A stretch of 6,630 nt of DNA from Devosia equisanguinis. GTDB taxonomy: Bacteria > Pseudomonadota > Alphaproteobacteria > Rhizobiales > Devosiaceae. Shown in pieces: positions 1 through 6,629 of this stretch. The stretch covers positions 1 to 6,630 of the forward strand of contig CAMDAL010000234.1 in NCBI GenBank assembly GCA_945888565.1, written 5' to 3'. The position numbers and the translations under genes were made by a program. Positions within the stretch are counted from its first letter, which is position 1. Each line of letters begins with the position of its first letter. The notes under the pieces were generated by a model. It had not been told where the DNA came from. It was given only the letters and a program-made list of their open reading frames with translations, and searched no databases.

Positions 1-1404
1 GAGATCGAGCACCAGCCGCTCCGGCGCTTCAAGGCTCTCCTTGATGCGCACCAGGAACGTCACCGCTTCCTTGCCGTCGACCACGCGGTGGTCATAGCTC
101 AGCGCCAGGTACATCATCGGGCGGACGACGATCTGGCCCTCGACCACCACCGGCCGCTCCTGGATCTTGTGCATGCCGAGGATGCCCGACTGCGGGGCGT
201 TGAGGATCGGCGTCGACATCAGCGAGCCGTAGACGCCGCCATTGGTGATGGTGAAGGTGCCGCCCTGCATGTCGGCCATCGAGAGGCCGCCGTCGCGGGC
301 GAGCTTGCCCAGCCGGCCGATTTCCTTCTCGATCTGGGCGATCGACATCTGGTCGGCATCGCGTACCACCGGCACCACGAGGCCCTTCTCGGTGCCCACC
401 GCGATGCCCATGTGGGCGTAGTTCTTGTAGACGAGGTCGTCACCATCGATCTCGGCATTGACCGACGGGATTTCCTTCAGCGCATGGGTCACGGCCTTGG
501 TGAAAAAGCCCATGAAGCCGAGCTTCACGCCGTGCTTTTTCTCGAACACTTCCTTGTAGCGGTTGCGCAGGTCCATCACCGGCTTCAAGTCCACCTCGTT
601 GAAGGTGGTGAGCATGGCGGCAGTGTTCTGGGCTTCCTTCAGCCGGCGCGCGATGGTCTGGCGCAGGCGGGTCATCTTCACGCGCTCTTCGCGGACATCG
701 TCGGCGGCGGCGACCGGGGAGCGCGGGGCGGCGGGAGCAGCAGGAACCGGAGCGGGCTCGGCGGCCTTGGCAACCGGGGCAGGTGCCGGTGCGGCAGGCG
801 CTGCTGCCGGAGCGGCGGCGACGGGCGCAGGGGCGGCAACCGGAGCCGGCTTCGGCTGCGGCACCGGCGCGGCGGCCGAACCACTCATCGCGGACGGCAT
901 CTGCACCACGGTGCCGGAAATGGTGGCGGCCGGCTTCGCGGCTGCGGCGAGCGCGTCTTCCTTGAGGATCTGGCCACGACGGCCCGAACCGTTGATATCG
1001 GCCTCGTTCAGGCCGTTCTCGGCGATGATCTTCTGCGCCGACGGCGCGGGCGGCACGGCAGCGGGACGTGGCGCCGGCTCGGCAGCGACAGCCGCAGGCT
1101 GCGGCGCGGCGGCAGGCTTGGGCGCTTCGGCGGCGGCAGCAGGGGCCGCGGCGGCAGCCTGCGCCCCGGCAGCGGCGATGGCGCCGATCAGCGCGCCGAC
1201 ATTGACCGTGTCGCCCGGGTTCGCGGCAATGGTCTCGAGCACGCCGGCCGACGGGGCGGGCACTTCGATCGTTACCTTGTCGGTCTCGAGCTCCACGATC
1301 GGCTCGTCGGCGGCGACGGTGTCGCCGACCTTCTTGAACCACTGGCCGATCGTCGCCTCGGTGACGCTCTCGCCCAGCGTGGGCACCCGGATTTCAGTCG
1401 CCAT
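1..1404 (-). CDS. sucB: Dihydrolipoyllysine-residue succinyltransferase, E2 of 2-oxoglutarate dehydrogenase (3' end cut by window)
   Basis: This is the E2 core of the cytoplasmic 2-oxoglutarate dehydrogenase complex: it transfers the succinyl group from E1 through a lipoyl arm to CoA. The start is ATG at 1404, giving MATEIRVPTLGES, with an AAGGA ribosome-binding site at 1416-1420. Visible domains are a lipoyl domain (about residues 1-76, lipoylated Lys43 in ETDKV), an Ala/Pro linker (77-117), the peripheral-subunit-binding domain (about 118-156, with GSGRRGQILKED), a very long second Ala/Pro linker (157-238) and the catalytic acyltransferase domain from about 239 (EERVKMTRLR). The catalytic motif SYDHRVVDG supplies His439 and Asp443. 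All 468 visible codons are open, and the end LVLDL matches the family terminus (E. coli ends LLLDV), so probably only the stop or a few residues are missing. At 468+ residues it is longer than E. coli SucB (405), mainly through the linkers. The succinyltransferase assignment, rather than another acyltransferase, rests on the sequence plus the adjacent sucA. Confidence 0.97.
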   Translation of the reverse strand, partial: MATEIRVPTLGESVTEATIGQWFKKVGDTVAADEPIVELETDKVTIEVPAPSAGVLETIAANPGDTVNVGALIGAIAAAGAQAAAAAPAAAAEAPKPAAAPQPAAVAAEPAPRPAAVPPAPSAQKIIAENGLNEADINGSGRRGQILKEDALAAAAKPAATISGTVVQMPSAMSGSAAAPVPQPKPAPVAAPAPVAAAPAAAPAAPAPAPVAKAAEPAPVPAAPAAPRSPVAAADDVREERVKMTRLRQTIARRLKEAQNTAAMLTTFNEVDLKPVMDLRNRYKEVFEKKHGVKLGFMGFFTKAVTHALKEIPSVNAEIDGDDLVYKNYAHMGIAVGTEKGLVVPVVRDADQMSIAQIEKEIGRLGKLARDGGLSMADMQGGTFTITNGGVYGSLMSTPILNAPQSGILGMHKIQERPVVVEGQIVVRPMMYLALSYDHRVVDGKEAVTFLVRIKESLEAPERLVLDL

Positions 1405-1478
1405 TGTCTGTTTGGTCCTTCGTTGCCGCTTCTGAAGCGGGACCACCGGCCCCGCGACTAATTCTTTGATCTTTTATC
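1405..1478 (-). other. sucA-sucB intergenic region with two mutually exclusive hairpins
   Basis: This 74-nt spacer holds two overlapping inverted repeats, read on the minus strand. The first, at 1455-1437, is GCGGGGCC-GGT-GGTCCCGC: 8 pairs including one G-U, with a 3-nt loop. The second, at 1440-1426, is CCGCTT-CAG-AAGCGG: 6 pairs with a 3-nt loop. They share bases 1437-1440, so both cannot form fully at once. Neither is followed by a T run, so an intrinsic terminator is unlikely. The sucB ribosome-binding site (1416-1420) lies just downstream and outside both stems. Possible roles are RNA processing or stabilisation that sets the E1:E2 ratio; this is inference. Confidence 0.5.
1416..1420 (-). 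promoter_or_regulatory. Ribosome-binding site of sucB
   Basis: On the minus strand this reads AAGGA, followed by an 11-nt spacer to the ATG at 1404. It supports that start codon, which also gives the expected lipoyl-domain N-terminus. Confidence 0.6.
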
Positions 1479-4475
1479 TTACTTCGCGAACGCTTCGTCG
1501 AGGAAGCTCTGCAGTTCGTGCAGATGCTTGCGCATCAGGCCGGTTGCCGTGGCCGCCGAGGCCGGACGGCCGACATAGTGCGGACGGTCGCCAGGACGGC
1601 CCATCTGGTCGAGCACCCATTCCACGTAGGGCTGGATGAACGCCCAGGCGCCCATGTTCTTGGGCTCTTCCTGGCACCAGAACACCTCGGCGTTCGGGAA
1701 GCGGTTGAGCTCGTCGAGCAGCGCCTTGGCCGGGAACGGATAGAGCTGTTCGACGCGCAGCAGGTAGACATCGTTGATGCCGCGCTTCTCGCGATCCTCG
1801 AGCAGGTCGTAGTAGACCTTGCCGGTGCAGAGCACGACGCGGCGGATTTCGGCATCCGGTGCCAGCTTGATCGCCGTCTTCGGCAGGCCGGGGGCCTCGG
1901 CATCGTCCCAGAGCAGGCGATGGAAGGTCGAATCCGGACCCAGCTCCATCAGCCCCGAGACGGCCTTCTTGTGGCGCAGCAGCGACTTGGGGGTCATCAG
2001 GATCAGCGGCTTGCGGAAGCCGCGCTTAAGCTGACGGCGGAGGATGTGGTAGTAGTTCGCCGGCGTCGAGCAGTTGGCGACCTGCATGTTGTCCTCGGCG
2101 CAGCTCTGCAGGTAGCGCTCGAGACGGGCCGACGAATGCTCCGGCCCCTGGCCTTCATAGCCATGCGGCAGCAGCATCACGAGGCCGCTCATGCGGAACC
2201 ACTTGCGCTCCCCCGACGAGATGAACTGGTCGATCACCACCTGCGCGCCGTTGGCGAAGTCGCCGAACTGCGCTTCCCACAGGGTGAGCGTGTTCGGTTC
2301 GGCCAGCGAGTAGCCGTATTCGAAGCCGAGCACCGCCTCTTCGGAGAGCATCGAATTGATGACCTCGCAGCGCGCCTGGTTCTCGGAGATGTTGTTGAGC
2401 GGCGTGAAGGTCTCGCCATCACGTTCCTGGTCGTTCAGCACCGAGTGGCGCTGGCTGAAGGTGCCGCGCTCGACGTCCTGGCCGGAAAGGCGCACCGGGT
2501 GCCCCTCGTCGAGCAGGGTGCCGAACGCCAGCGCTTCGGCCGTCGCCCAGTCGATGCCCTCGCCCGATTCGATGGCCGCGAGGCGATTGTCCATGAAGCG
2601 CTTGACCGTGCGGTGCACGTTGAAGCCCTGCGGCACATAGGCGAGCTTCTGGCCGATGCGGACCAGGTCCTCGACCGGCATGCCGGTTTCGCCACGGCGC
2701 GGACCTTCGGCGTCGGCGCGCTTCATGTCCTTCCACACGCCGTCGAGCCAGTCGGTCTTGTTGGGGCGGAAATCCTGCCCGGCCTCGAATTCCTTCTCGA
2801 GGTTGGCGCGCCACTCGGCCTTCATCTTGTCGACCTCTTCGGACGACACCAGGCCCTCTTCGACGAGGCGGCGCGAGTAGATATCGAGCGTCGTCTCGTG
2901 CGCGCGGATCTTCGAATACATCAGCGGCTGGGTGAAGCTCGGCTCGTCGCCTTCGTTGTGGCCGAAGCGACGGTAGCAGAACATGTCGATCACCACCGGC
3001 TTGCCGAAGCGCTGCCGGTACTCGACCGCCACCTTGGTGACGTAGACAACGGCTTCCGGATCGTCGCCGTTCACATGGAACACCGGCGCCTCGATCATCT
3101 TCGCCACATCGGTGGGGTACGGCGAGGAGCGCGAATACATCGGCGCCGTGGTGAAGCCGATCTGGTTGTTGATGACGAAGTGGATCGACCCACCGGTACG
3201 GTGCCCCTTGAGGCCCGAGAGCCCCAGGCACTCCGCGATGACGCCCTGGCCGGCAAACGCCGCATCGCCGTGCAGCAGTAGCGGCAGCACGACGGAACGG
3301 TCGGTCTGGCGGGTATCGGGAATGAACTTGCCGTTGACGGCCGAGCGCTGGTCCTGCTTGGCGCGGGCCTTGCCCAGCACCACCGGATCGACAATCTCGA
3401 GGTGCGAGGGGTTGGCGGTCAGCGACAGGTGCACGGTGTGCCCGTCGAACTCACGGTCGGCCGAGGCGCCGAGGTGGTACTTCACGTCGCCCGAACCCTC
3501 GACTTCGTCGGGGTAGAAGGCGCCGCCCTTGAACTCATGGAACAGCGCGCGGTGCGGCTTGGCCAGCACCTGCGTCAGCACGTTGAGCCGGCCGCGATGC
3601 GCCATGCCCAAGACGATATCCTTGACGCCCAGCGCGCCGCCGCGCTTGACGATCTGCTCGAGCGCCGGGATCAGCGCCTCCGAGCCATCAAGGCCGAAGC
3701 GCTTGGTGCCGGTATACTTGACGTCGAGGAACTTCTCGAAGCCCTCGGCCTCGACCAGCTTGTTGAGGATCGCCTTCTTGCCCTCGGGCGTGAAGCTGAT
3801 CGACTTGTCCGGGCCCTCGATGCGCTCCTGGATCCACTGCTTGGCCTCGGGATCGGAGATGTGCATGAACTCGACGCCGACCGTGGAGCAATAGGTCCGC
3901 TTCAGGATGTCGAGCATCTCGGGGATCGTCGCGTAGTCGAGCCCCAGCACGTGATCGATGAAGATCTTGCGGCTGTAGTCGGCCTCGGTGAAGCCGTAGC
4001 TCTTGGGATCGAGTTCGGGCGCCGGATCTTCCTGGCGCATGTGCAGCGGGTCGAGATCGGCATGCAGGTGGCCGCGCATGCGGTAGGCGCGGATCATCAT
4101 GATGGCGCGGATGGAGTCGCGCGTCGCCTGCAGCACATCGACGGGGGTGGGGGCCGGGGTGCCTTCGGCCTTGGCCTTTTCGGCCAGGACCTTCTTGGTC
4201 TTGACCTCGATCTCGCCCCAGTTGCCGTCGAGCGCCGATACCAGGTCACCGTTCGCTGCCTGCGGCCAGTCGCGGCGCTGCCAGCTGGGGCCCTGAGCCG
4301 CCTGTTCGGCCTGCTCGGTCGTGTCCTCGAGCCGGGCGAAATAGCTGGCCCAGCTGGGATCGATCGAGTTCGGGTCCGCCTTGAAGCGGGCGTAGAGCCC
4401 TTCGATGTAATCGGCGTTGCCGCCATAGAGGAAAGAAGAGAGCAAGAACTGTTCGTTCTTATCTTGTCGGGTCAT
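1479..4475 (-). CDS. sucA: 2-oxoglutarate dehydrogenase E1 component (thiamine diphosphate dependent)
   Basis: E1 decarboxylates 2-oxoglutarate using thiamine diphosphate (ThDP) and passes the succinyl group to the lipoyl arm of SucB. The protein is 998 residues, the usual size for alphaproteobacterial OdhA/SucA. The N-terminus has the E1-specific segment that contacts E2 (FLYGGNADYIEGLY, about residues 10-45). The ThDP-binding half carries GMAHRGR (His293), HGDAAFAGQG (His402, Asp404) and INNQIGFTT (Asn437), which form the Mg-ThDP site. The pyrimidine-binding half carries GFEYGYS (Glu719) and LPHGYEGQGPEHSSAR (His771), and the C-terminal domain contains QEEPKNMGAW. The chosen start, ATG at 4475 (MTRQDKNEQ), matches the family. 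In-frame ATGs at 4517 and 4508 and a TTG at 4520 would add up to 15 residues that look like translated leader (MRRMAGLIAPWKTK). The ribosome-binding site is weak (GTGGAAAACGAAG). It stops with TAA, 74 nt before sucB. No frameshift or missing active-site residue was seen. Confidence 0.98.
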   Translation of the reverse strand: MTRQDKNEQFLLSSFLYGGNADYIEGLYARFKADPNSIDPSWASYFARLEDTTEQAEQAAQGPSWQRRDWPQAANGDLVSALDGNWGEIEVKTKKVLAEKAKAEGTPAPTPVDVLQATRDSIRAIMMIRAYRMRGHLHADLDPLHMRQEDPAPELDPKSYGFTEADYSRKIFIDHVLGLDYATIPEMLDILKRTYCSTVGVEFMHISDPEAKQWIQERIEGPDKSISFTPEGKKAILNKLVEAEGFEKFLDVKYTGTKRFGLDGSEALIPALEQIVKRGGALGVKDIVLGMAHRGRLNVLTQVLAKPHRALFHEFKGGAFYPDEVEGSGDVKYHLGASADREFDGHTVHLSLTANPSHLEIVDPVVLGKARAKQDQRSAVNGKFIPDTRQTDRSVVLPLLLHGDAAFAGQGVIAECLGLSGLKGHRTGGSIHFVINNQIGFTTAPMYSRSSPYPTDVAKMIEAPVFHVNGDDPEAVVYVTKVAVEYRQRFGKPVVIDMFCYRRFGHNEGDEPSFTQPLMYSKIRAHETTLDIYSRRLVEEGLVSSEEVDKMKAEWRANLEKEFEAGQDFRPNKTDWLDGVWKDMKRADAEGPRRGETGMPVEDLVRIGQKLAYVPQGFNVHRTVKRFMDNRLAAIESGEGIDWATAEALAFGTLLDEGHPVRLSGQDVERGTFSQRHSVLNDQERDGETFTPLNNISENQARCEVINSMLSEEAVLGFEYGYSLAEPNTLTLWEAQFGDFANGAQVVIDQFISSGERKWFRMSGLVMLLPHGYEGQGPEHSSARLERYLQSCAEDNMQVANCSTPANYYHILRRQLKRGFRKPLILMTPKSLLRHKKAVSGLMELGPDSTFHRLLWDDAEAPGLPKTAIKLAPDAEIRRVVLCTGKVYYDLLEDREKRGINDVYLLRVEQLYPFPAKALLDELNRFPNAEVFWCQEEPKNMGAWAFIQPYVEWVLDQMGRPGDRPHYVGRPASAATATGLMRKHLHELQSFLDEAFAK

Positions 4476-4634
4476 CTTCGTTTTCCACGGGGCGATTAAC
4501 CCCGCCATCCTTCTCATCAAGCGTCCGGGAAAGGCTCGACCGGACAGTCCGCATGCGGGGGTTTCTTACCCGCTTAACCTTTGTTTGACGTTAAGGCGCG
4601 GAACGTTGTCCCGCGCCTTTTTCATCGGCGGGCC
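4476..4634 (-). other. sucD-sucA intergenic region with three potential stem-loops
   Basis: This 159-nt spacer is long for an operon junction and is rich in inverted repeats. Starting from the sucD end they are: a 12-bp stem at 4593-4619 (annotated separately); a 5-bp stem with a 9-nt loop, GCGGG/CCCGC, at 4555-4573; and a 6-bp stem with an 11-nt loop, GTCCGG/CCGGAC, at 4523-4545. The 4541-4551 segment (CGGAC-A-GTCCG) is also a near-perfect dyad that a DNA-binding protein could use. I found no convincing minus-strand -35/-10 pair, although alphaproteobacterial promoters are hard to see by eye. The layout suggests that expression of sucD and sucA is uncoupled to some degree. Confidence 0.5.
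4593..4622 (+). terminator. Strong 12-bp hairpin after sucD; T-run on the plus-strand side
   Basis: On the plus strand the arms are AAGGCGCGGAAC and GTCCCGCGCCTT around a GTT loop (4593-4619). All 12 positions pair, one of them as G-T. The right arm runs into TTTTT at 4618-4622, so the full hairpin-plus-T-run form of an intrinsic terminator faces the plus strand, where no gene is present. Read on the minus strand (the direction of the suc genes), the hairpin starts 16 nt past the sucD stop and is followed by AACGTC, so it is a poor terminator. It may instead mark a 3' end or processing point for the sucD message, or stop antisense transcripts coming out of sucA. Confidence 0.45.
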
Positions 4635-5549
4635 TCAGCCGTTGAGGACTTCCACCAGCGTCTGGCCGATCCTTGCAGGCGACTGCGACACCTTTATGCC
4701 CGCGCGTTCCATTGCGGCAATTTTATCCTCGGCGCCGCCCTTGCCGCCTGAAATCACCGCGCCCGCATGGCCCATGGTGCGGCCTTCCGGTGCGGTACGG
4801 CCAGCGATGAAGCCGGCCATCGGCTTCTTGCGGCCCTTCTTGGCTTCGTCGATCAGGAACTGTGCCGCGTCTTCCTCGGCCGAACCGCCGATCTCGCCGA
4901 TCATGATGATCGACTTGGTCTCGTCGTCGGCGAGGAACATCTCGAGCATGTCGATGAACTCGGTGCCCTTGACCGGATCGCCGCCGATACCGACGGCGGT
5001 AGTCTGGCCGAGGCCGGCATTGGTGGTCTGGAACACTGCCTCATAGGTAAGTGTGCCGGAGCGGGAAACAATGCCCACCGAGCCGCGCTTGAAGATGTTG
5101 CCGGGCATGATGCCGATCTTGCACTCGCCGGCGGTCACGACGCCCGGGCAGTTCGGCCCGATGAGCCGCGAGTTGGACTTCTCGAGCGCTGCTTTCACCT
5201 TCACCATGTCGAGCACCGGCACGCCCTCGGTGATGCAGCAGATGAGCTCGATGCCTGCATCGATCGCCTCGAGGATGGCACCGGCCGCACCCGGAGGCGG
5301 CACGTAGATCACCGATGCATTGGCGCCGGTCTTGGCCTTGCCCTCGGCGACCGACGCGAAGATGGGGAGCTCGACATCGCCGATGCCCGGCACCTTGCCC
5401 AGCCAGTTGGTGCCGCCCTTCTTGGGATGCGTGCCGCCGACCATCCTGGTGCCGTGGTAGGCCAGCGCATACTGGGTATGCAGCGTCCCGGACTCGCCCG
5501 TGAGCCCCTGCACCAGGATCTTGGTGTCGTTGTTGACGAGAATGGACAT
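4635..5549 (-). CDS. sucD: Succinyl-CoA synthetase (succinate-CoA ligase), alpha subunit
   Basis: The alpha subunit of the cytoplasmic TCA-cycle enzyme that converts succinyl-CoA, phosphate and NDP to succinate, CoA and NTP. It binds CoA and carries the phosphohistidine. The 304-residue protein has the CoA-binding Rossmann domain at the N-terminus (QGLTGESGTLHTQYAL, about residues 14-29; VPPPGAA), the LIGPNCPG segment, GEIGGSAEEDA (Glu219, the power-helix region) and the active loop MGHAGAVISGGKGG, whose His261 is the phosphorylated residue. The start is ATG at 5549 with GGAG at 5556-5559, 6 nt upstream. Length is slightly above E. coli SucD (289) and normal for alphaproteobacteria. The partner gene sucC, which normally sits directly upstream, is not within the 1.1 kb visible on that side. 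Nucleotide specificity is set by SucC and cannot be judged here. Confidence 0.97.
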   Translation of the reverse strand: MSILVNNDTKILVQGLTGESGTLHTQYALAYHGTRMVGGTHPKKGGTNWLGKVPGIGDVELPIFASVAEGKAKTGANASVIYVPPPGAAGAILEAIDAGIELICCITEGVPVLDMVKVKAALEKSNSRLIGPNCPGVVTAGECKIGIMPGNIFKRGSVGIVSRSGTLTYEAVFQTTNAGLGQTTAVGIGGDPVKGTEFIDMLEMFLADDETKSIIMIGEIGGSAEEDAAQFLIDEAKKGRKKPMAGFIAGRTAPEGRTMGHAGAVISGGKGGAEDKIAAMERAGIKVSQSPARIGQTLVEVLNG

Positions 5550-5555
5550 GGGAGG

Positions 5556-5559
5556 CTCC
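5556..5559 (-). promoter_or_regulatory. Ribosome-binding site of sucD
   Basis: On the minus strand GGAG precedes the sucD ATG with 6 nt between them, which supports the start at 5549. Confidence 0.65.
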
Positions 5560-5567
5560 GGTTTGAA

Positions 5568-5627
5568 CTAGGACTGCCGCACGAGGCGGCTGGAGGAAGT
5601 GTGGGTGGTGAGGCGGATGGCGTGCAT
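5568..5627 (-). CDS. Possible 19-codon ORF between the secreted protein gene and sucD
   Basis: This short frame reads MHAIRLTTHTSSSRLVRQS. Its ATG lies 2 nt after the TGA of the upstream secreted-protein gene, a GGGGAA stretch at 5634-5639 could serve as a ribosome-binding site, and its TAG is 18 nt before the sucD ATG. A 5-bp GC hairpin (GCCGC-CTCGT-GCGGC, 5576-5590) covers its last codons. It could be a leader or translational relay that passes ribosomes to sucD, or it could be chance. It resembles no family I know. Short length and lack of conservation data keep confidence low. Confidence 0.2.
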   Translation of the reverse strand: MHAIRLTTHTSSSRLVRQS

Positions 5628-5629
5628 GG

Positions 5630-6274
5630 TCAGTTCCCCGCGCCTTCGGTGCCGGGGATCGCGGTGGGGTTGGGCACCGCCGTGTTGAGCTGCAGCACCA
5701 CGCCCGAAAAGCCGTACTGCGTGCGGTACTGGCTCTCTTCGGGCACGTAGGTGAGGTAGATGTCCATCACGCCGGGGAACTTTTGCGGCGCGTTCCATTG
5801 CCAGCTCGCGACATCCTGGTCGACCTGGTAGGCGGTCGGCTTCACGCCGGTCAGCGCCGTCACCGCCTCGGGATCGGGCTGGGTGGCGGCATCGAAGCCG
5901 TAGAGGTAGCAGCCGAGGATGTTCTCGCGCGCCGGGCCGTAGCCGATCAGCGCGTCCGAGACGATGAGGTAGTGCATCACCTCGCCGATCAGCTTCTGGT
6001 AGACGGCGGAATCGAACTCGCCGTTATTGGCCCGGATGTCGACCGCCGCCTGGTTGGAAAAGCCGATGATCGAGCCGAGTTCCGGGTGGGCGTTGTCGGC
6101 AACCGTGACCCAGCCCGCCGCCTCGGCCGCCGCCTTGTTGTCGGCGAGGCTGGTGCGGGCAGTTGTGCACGCATCGGTGAACTGGCTGACCAACGCGACG
6201 TCATAGGCCGACGGCGCCGCAAGCGCGGGCAGCGCGAGCAGCGCAAGCAGGCCGAGGGCGCTAGAGTACCGCAT
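5630..6274 (-). CDS. Small predicted secreted (periplasmic) protein of unknown function
   Basis: The protein is 214 residues from the ATG at 6274. It begins with a classic Sec signal peptide: Arg2, a Leu/Ala hydrophobic core at residues 6-18 and a likely cleavage after ALAA (residue 20). The signal-peptide cysteine of a lipoprotein is absent. The mature part is mostly polar and has two cysteines (Cys36 in FTDACTTAR, Cys122 in ILGCYLYGF) that could form a disulfide in the periplasm. It has a Gly54-Trp55 pair and an aromatic-rich C-terminal half (WQWN, DIYLTYVPEE). A Cys followed by Gly-Trp near the N-terminus recalls small uncharacterised secreted proteins of alphaproteobacteria (NMCC_0638-like); this is a tentative resemblance. 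The start overlaps the end of the upstream gene by 14 nt, so translation is probably coupled. In-frame ATGs at 6286 and 6307 would put extra residues ahead of the signal peptide and are less likely. No catalytic motif was recognised. Confidence 0.8.
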   Translation of the reverse strand: MRYSSALGLLALLALPALAAPSAYDVALVSQFTDACTTARTSLADNKAAAEAAGWVTVADNAHPELGSIIGFSNQAAVDIRANNGEFDSAVYQKLIGEVMHYLIVSDALIGYGPARENILGCYLYGFDAATQPDPEAVTALTGVKPTAYQVDQDVASWQWNAPQKFPGVMDIYLTYVPEESQYRTQYGFSGVVLQLNTAVPNPTAIPGTEGAGN

Positions 6275-6629
6275 CGGCGACCACATCGAGCAGGAACAGC
6301 AGGCCATCCGGGTTGGTGCGCGGAATGACGGTGACGATCACCTTGTTGTCGGTGCTGAACCACACCGACTGCACATCGCCGCCGCTCGTCGCCACCAGCC
6401 CGTCGGCCTTGCCGAAATCGGCCACCGGCAGAGGCCGCTGCGGATCGATGACCGACACCGAACAATGCGACACCCGGCTGCCGTTCGACACTTCCGACGT
6501 CAGCCGCAGGTACAGCGGCCCGACGCCATCGAAGGCAGTCTGGGCATAGAGCGTGTCCGGCGGATCCCCGATCGAATCGGCGCCGGAAGGCTGGCTTTTC
6601 TGCCAGCCGCCAGTGGTTGGAACGGCCTT
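6261..6629 (-). CDS. C-terminal part of an unrecognised protein (5' end outside window)
   Basis: An open frame runs from the window edge to a TAG at 6261-6263 and encodes 122 visible residues; no start codon is needed inside the window, and no in-frame ATG is present. The visible part has a Thr/Ser-rich N-terminal stretch (TTGGWQKSQPSGADSIG), a segment of alternating hydrophobic residues likely to form beta strands (PLYLRLTSEVSNGSRVSHCS) and a tail ending LLFLLDVVADAVL. One cysteine is visible. I do not recognise the family. It reads through into the start of the secreted-protein gene with a 14-nt overlap, so the two are very likely co-transcribed and possibly functionally linked. It is not SucC: the SucC C-terminus would show GTN-type and glycine-rich CoA-ligase motifs, none of which appear. 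Confidence 0.65.
   Translation of the reverse strand, partial: KAVPTTGGWQKSQPSGADSIGDPPDTLYAQTAFDGVGPLYLRLTSEVSNGSRVSHCSVSVIDPQRPLPVADFGKADGLVATSGGDVQSVWFSTDNKVIVTVIPRTNPDGLLFLLDVVADAVL

Noticed and set aside
88..1461. 457-codon open frame on the plus strand antisense to sucB
   Set aside because: Its product is Arg/Gly/His-rich low complexity, as expected from the reverse complement of Ala/Pro-rich, GC-rich codons. SucB on the other strand is unambiguous.
1518..4499. Long plus-strand open frames (1518-3281 and 3402-4499) antisense to sucA
   Set aside because: They lie entirely opposite a full-length SucA with all active-site motifs; the products have no recognisable domains and are rich in Arg, His, Val and Leu, typical of high-GC antisense frames.
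4476..4520. N-terminal extension of SucA to upstream starts at 4508, 4517 or 4520
   Set aside because: The extra 11-15 residues do not resemble SucA N-termini, whereas MTRQDKNEQ at 4475 does.
5550..5605. Sequestration of the sucD ribosome-binding site by an upstream CTCC
   Set aside because: Only 4 base pairs can form, which is expected by chance in GC-rich DNA.
4767..5750. 327-codon plus-strand open frame antisense to sucD and the secreted-protein gene
   Set aside because: It crosses two genes and an intergenic gap, has no domain signature, and is explained by GC-biased codon shadowing.
5783..6328. 181-codon plus-strand open frame opposite the secreted protein
   Set aside because: The opposite strand has a well-formed signal peptide and a sensible composition; this frame is Arg/Val/Gly-rich without motifs.
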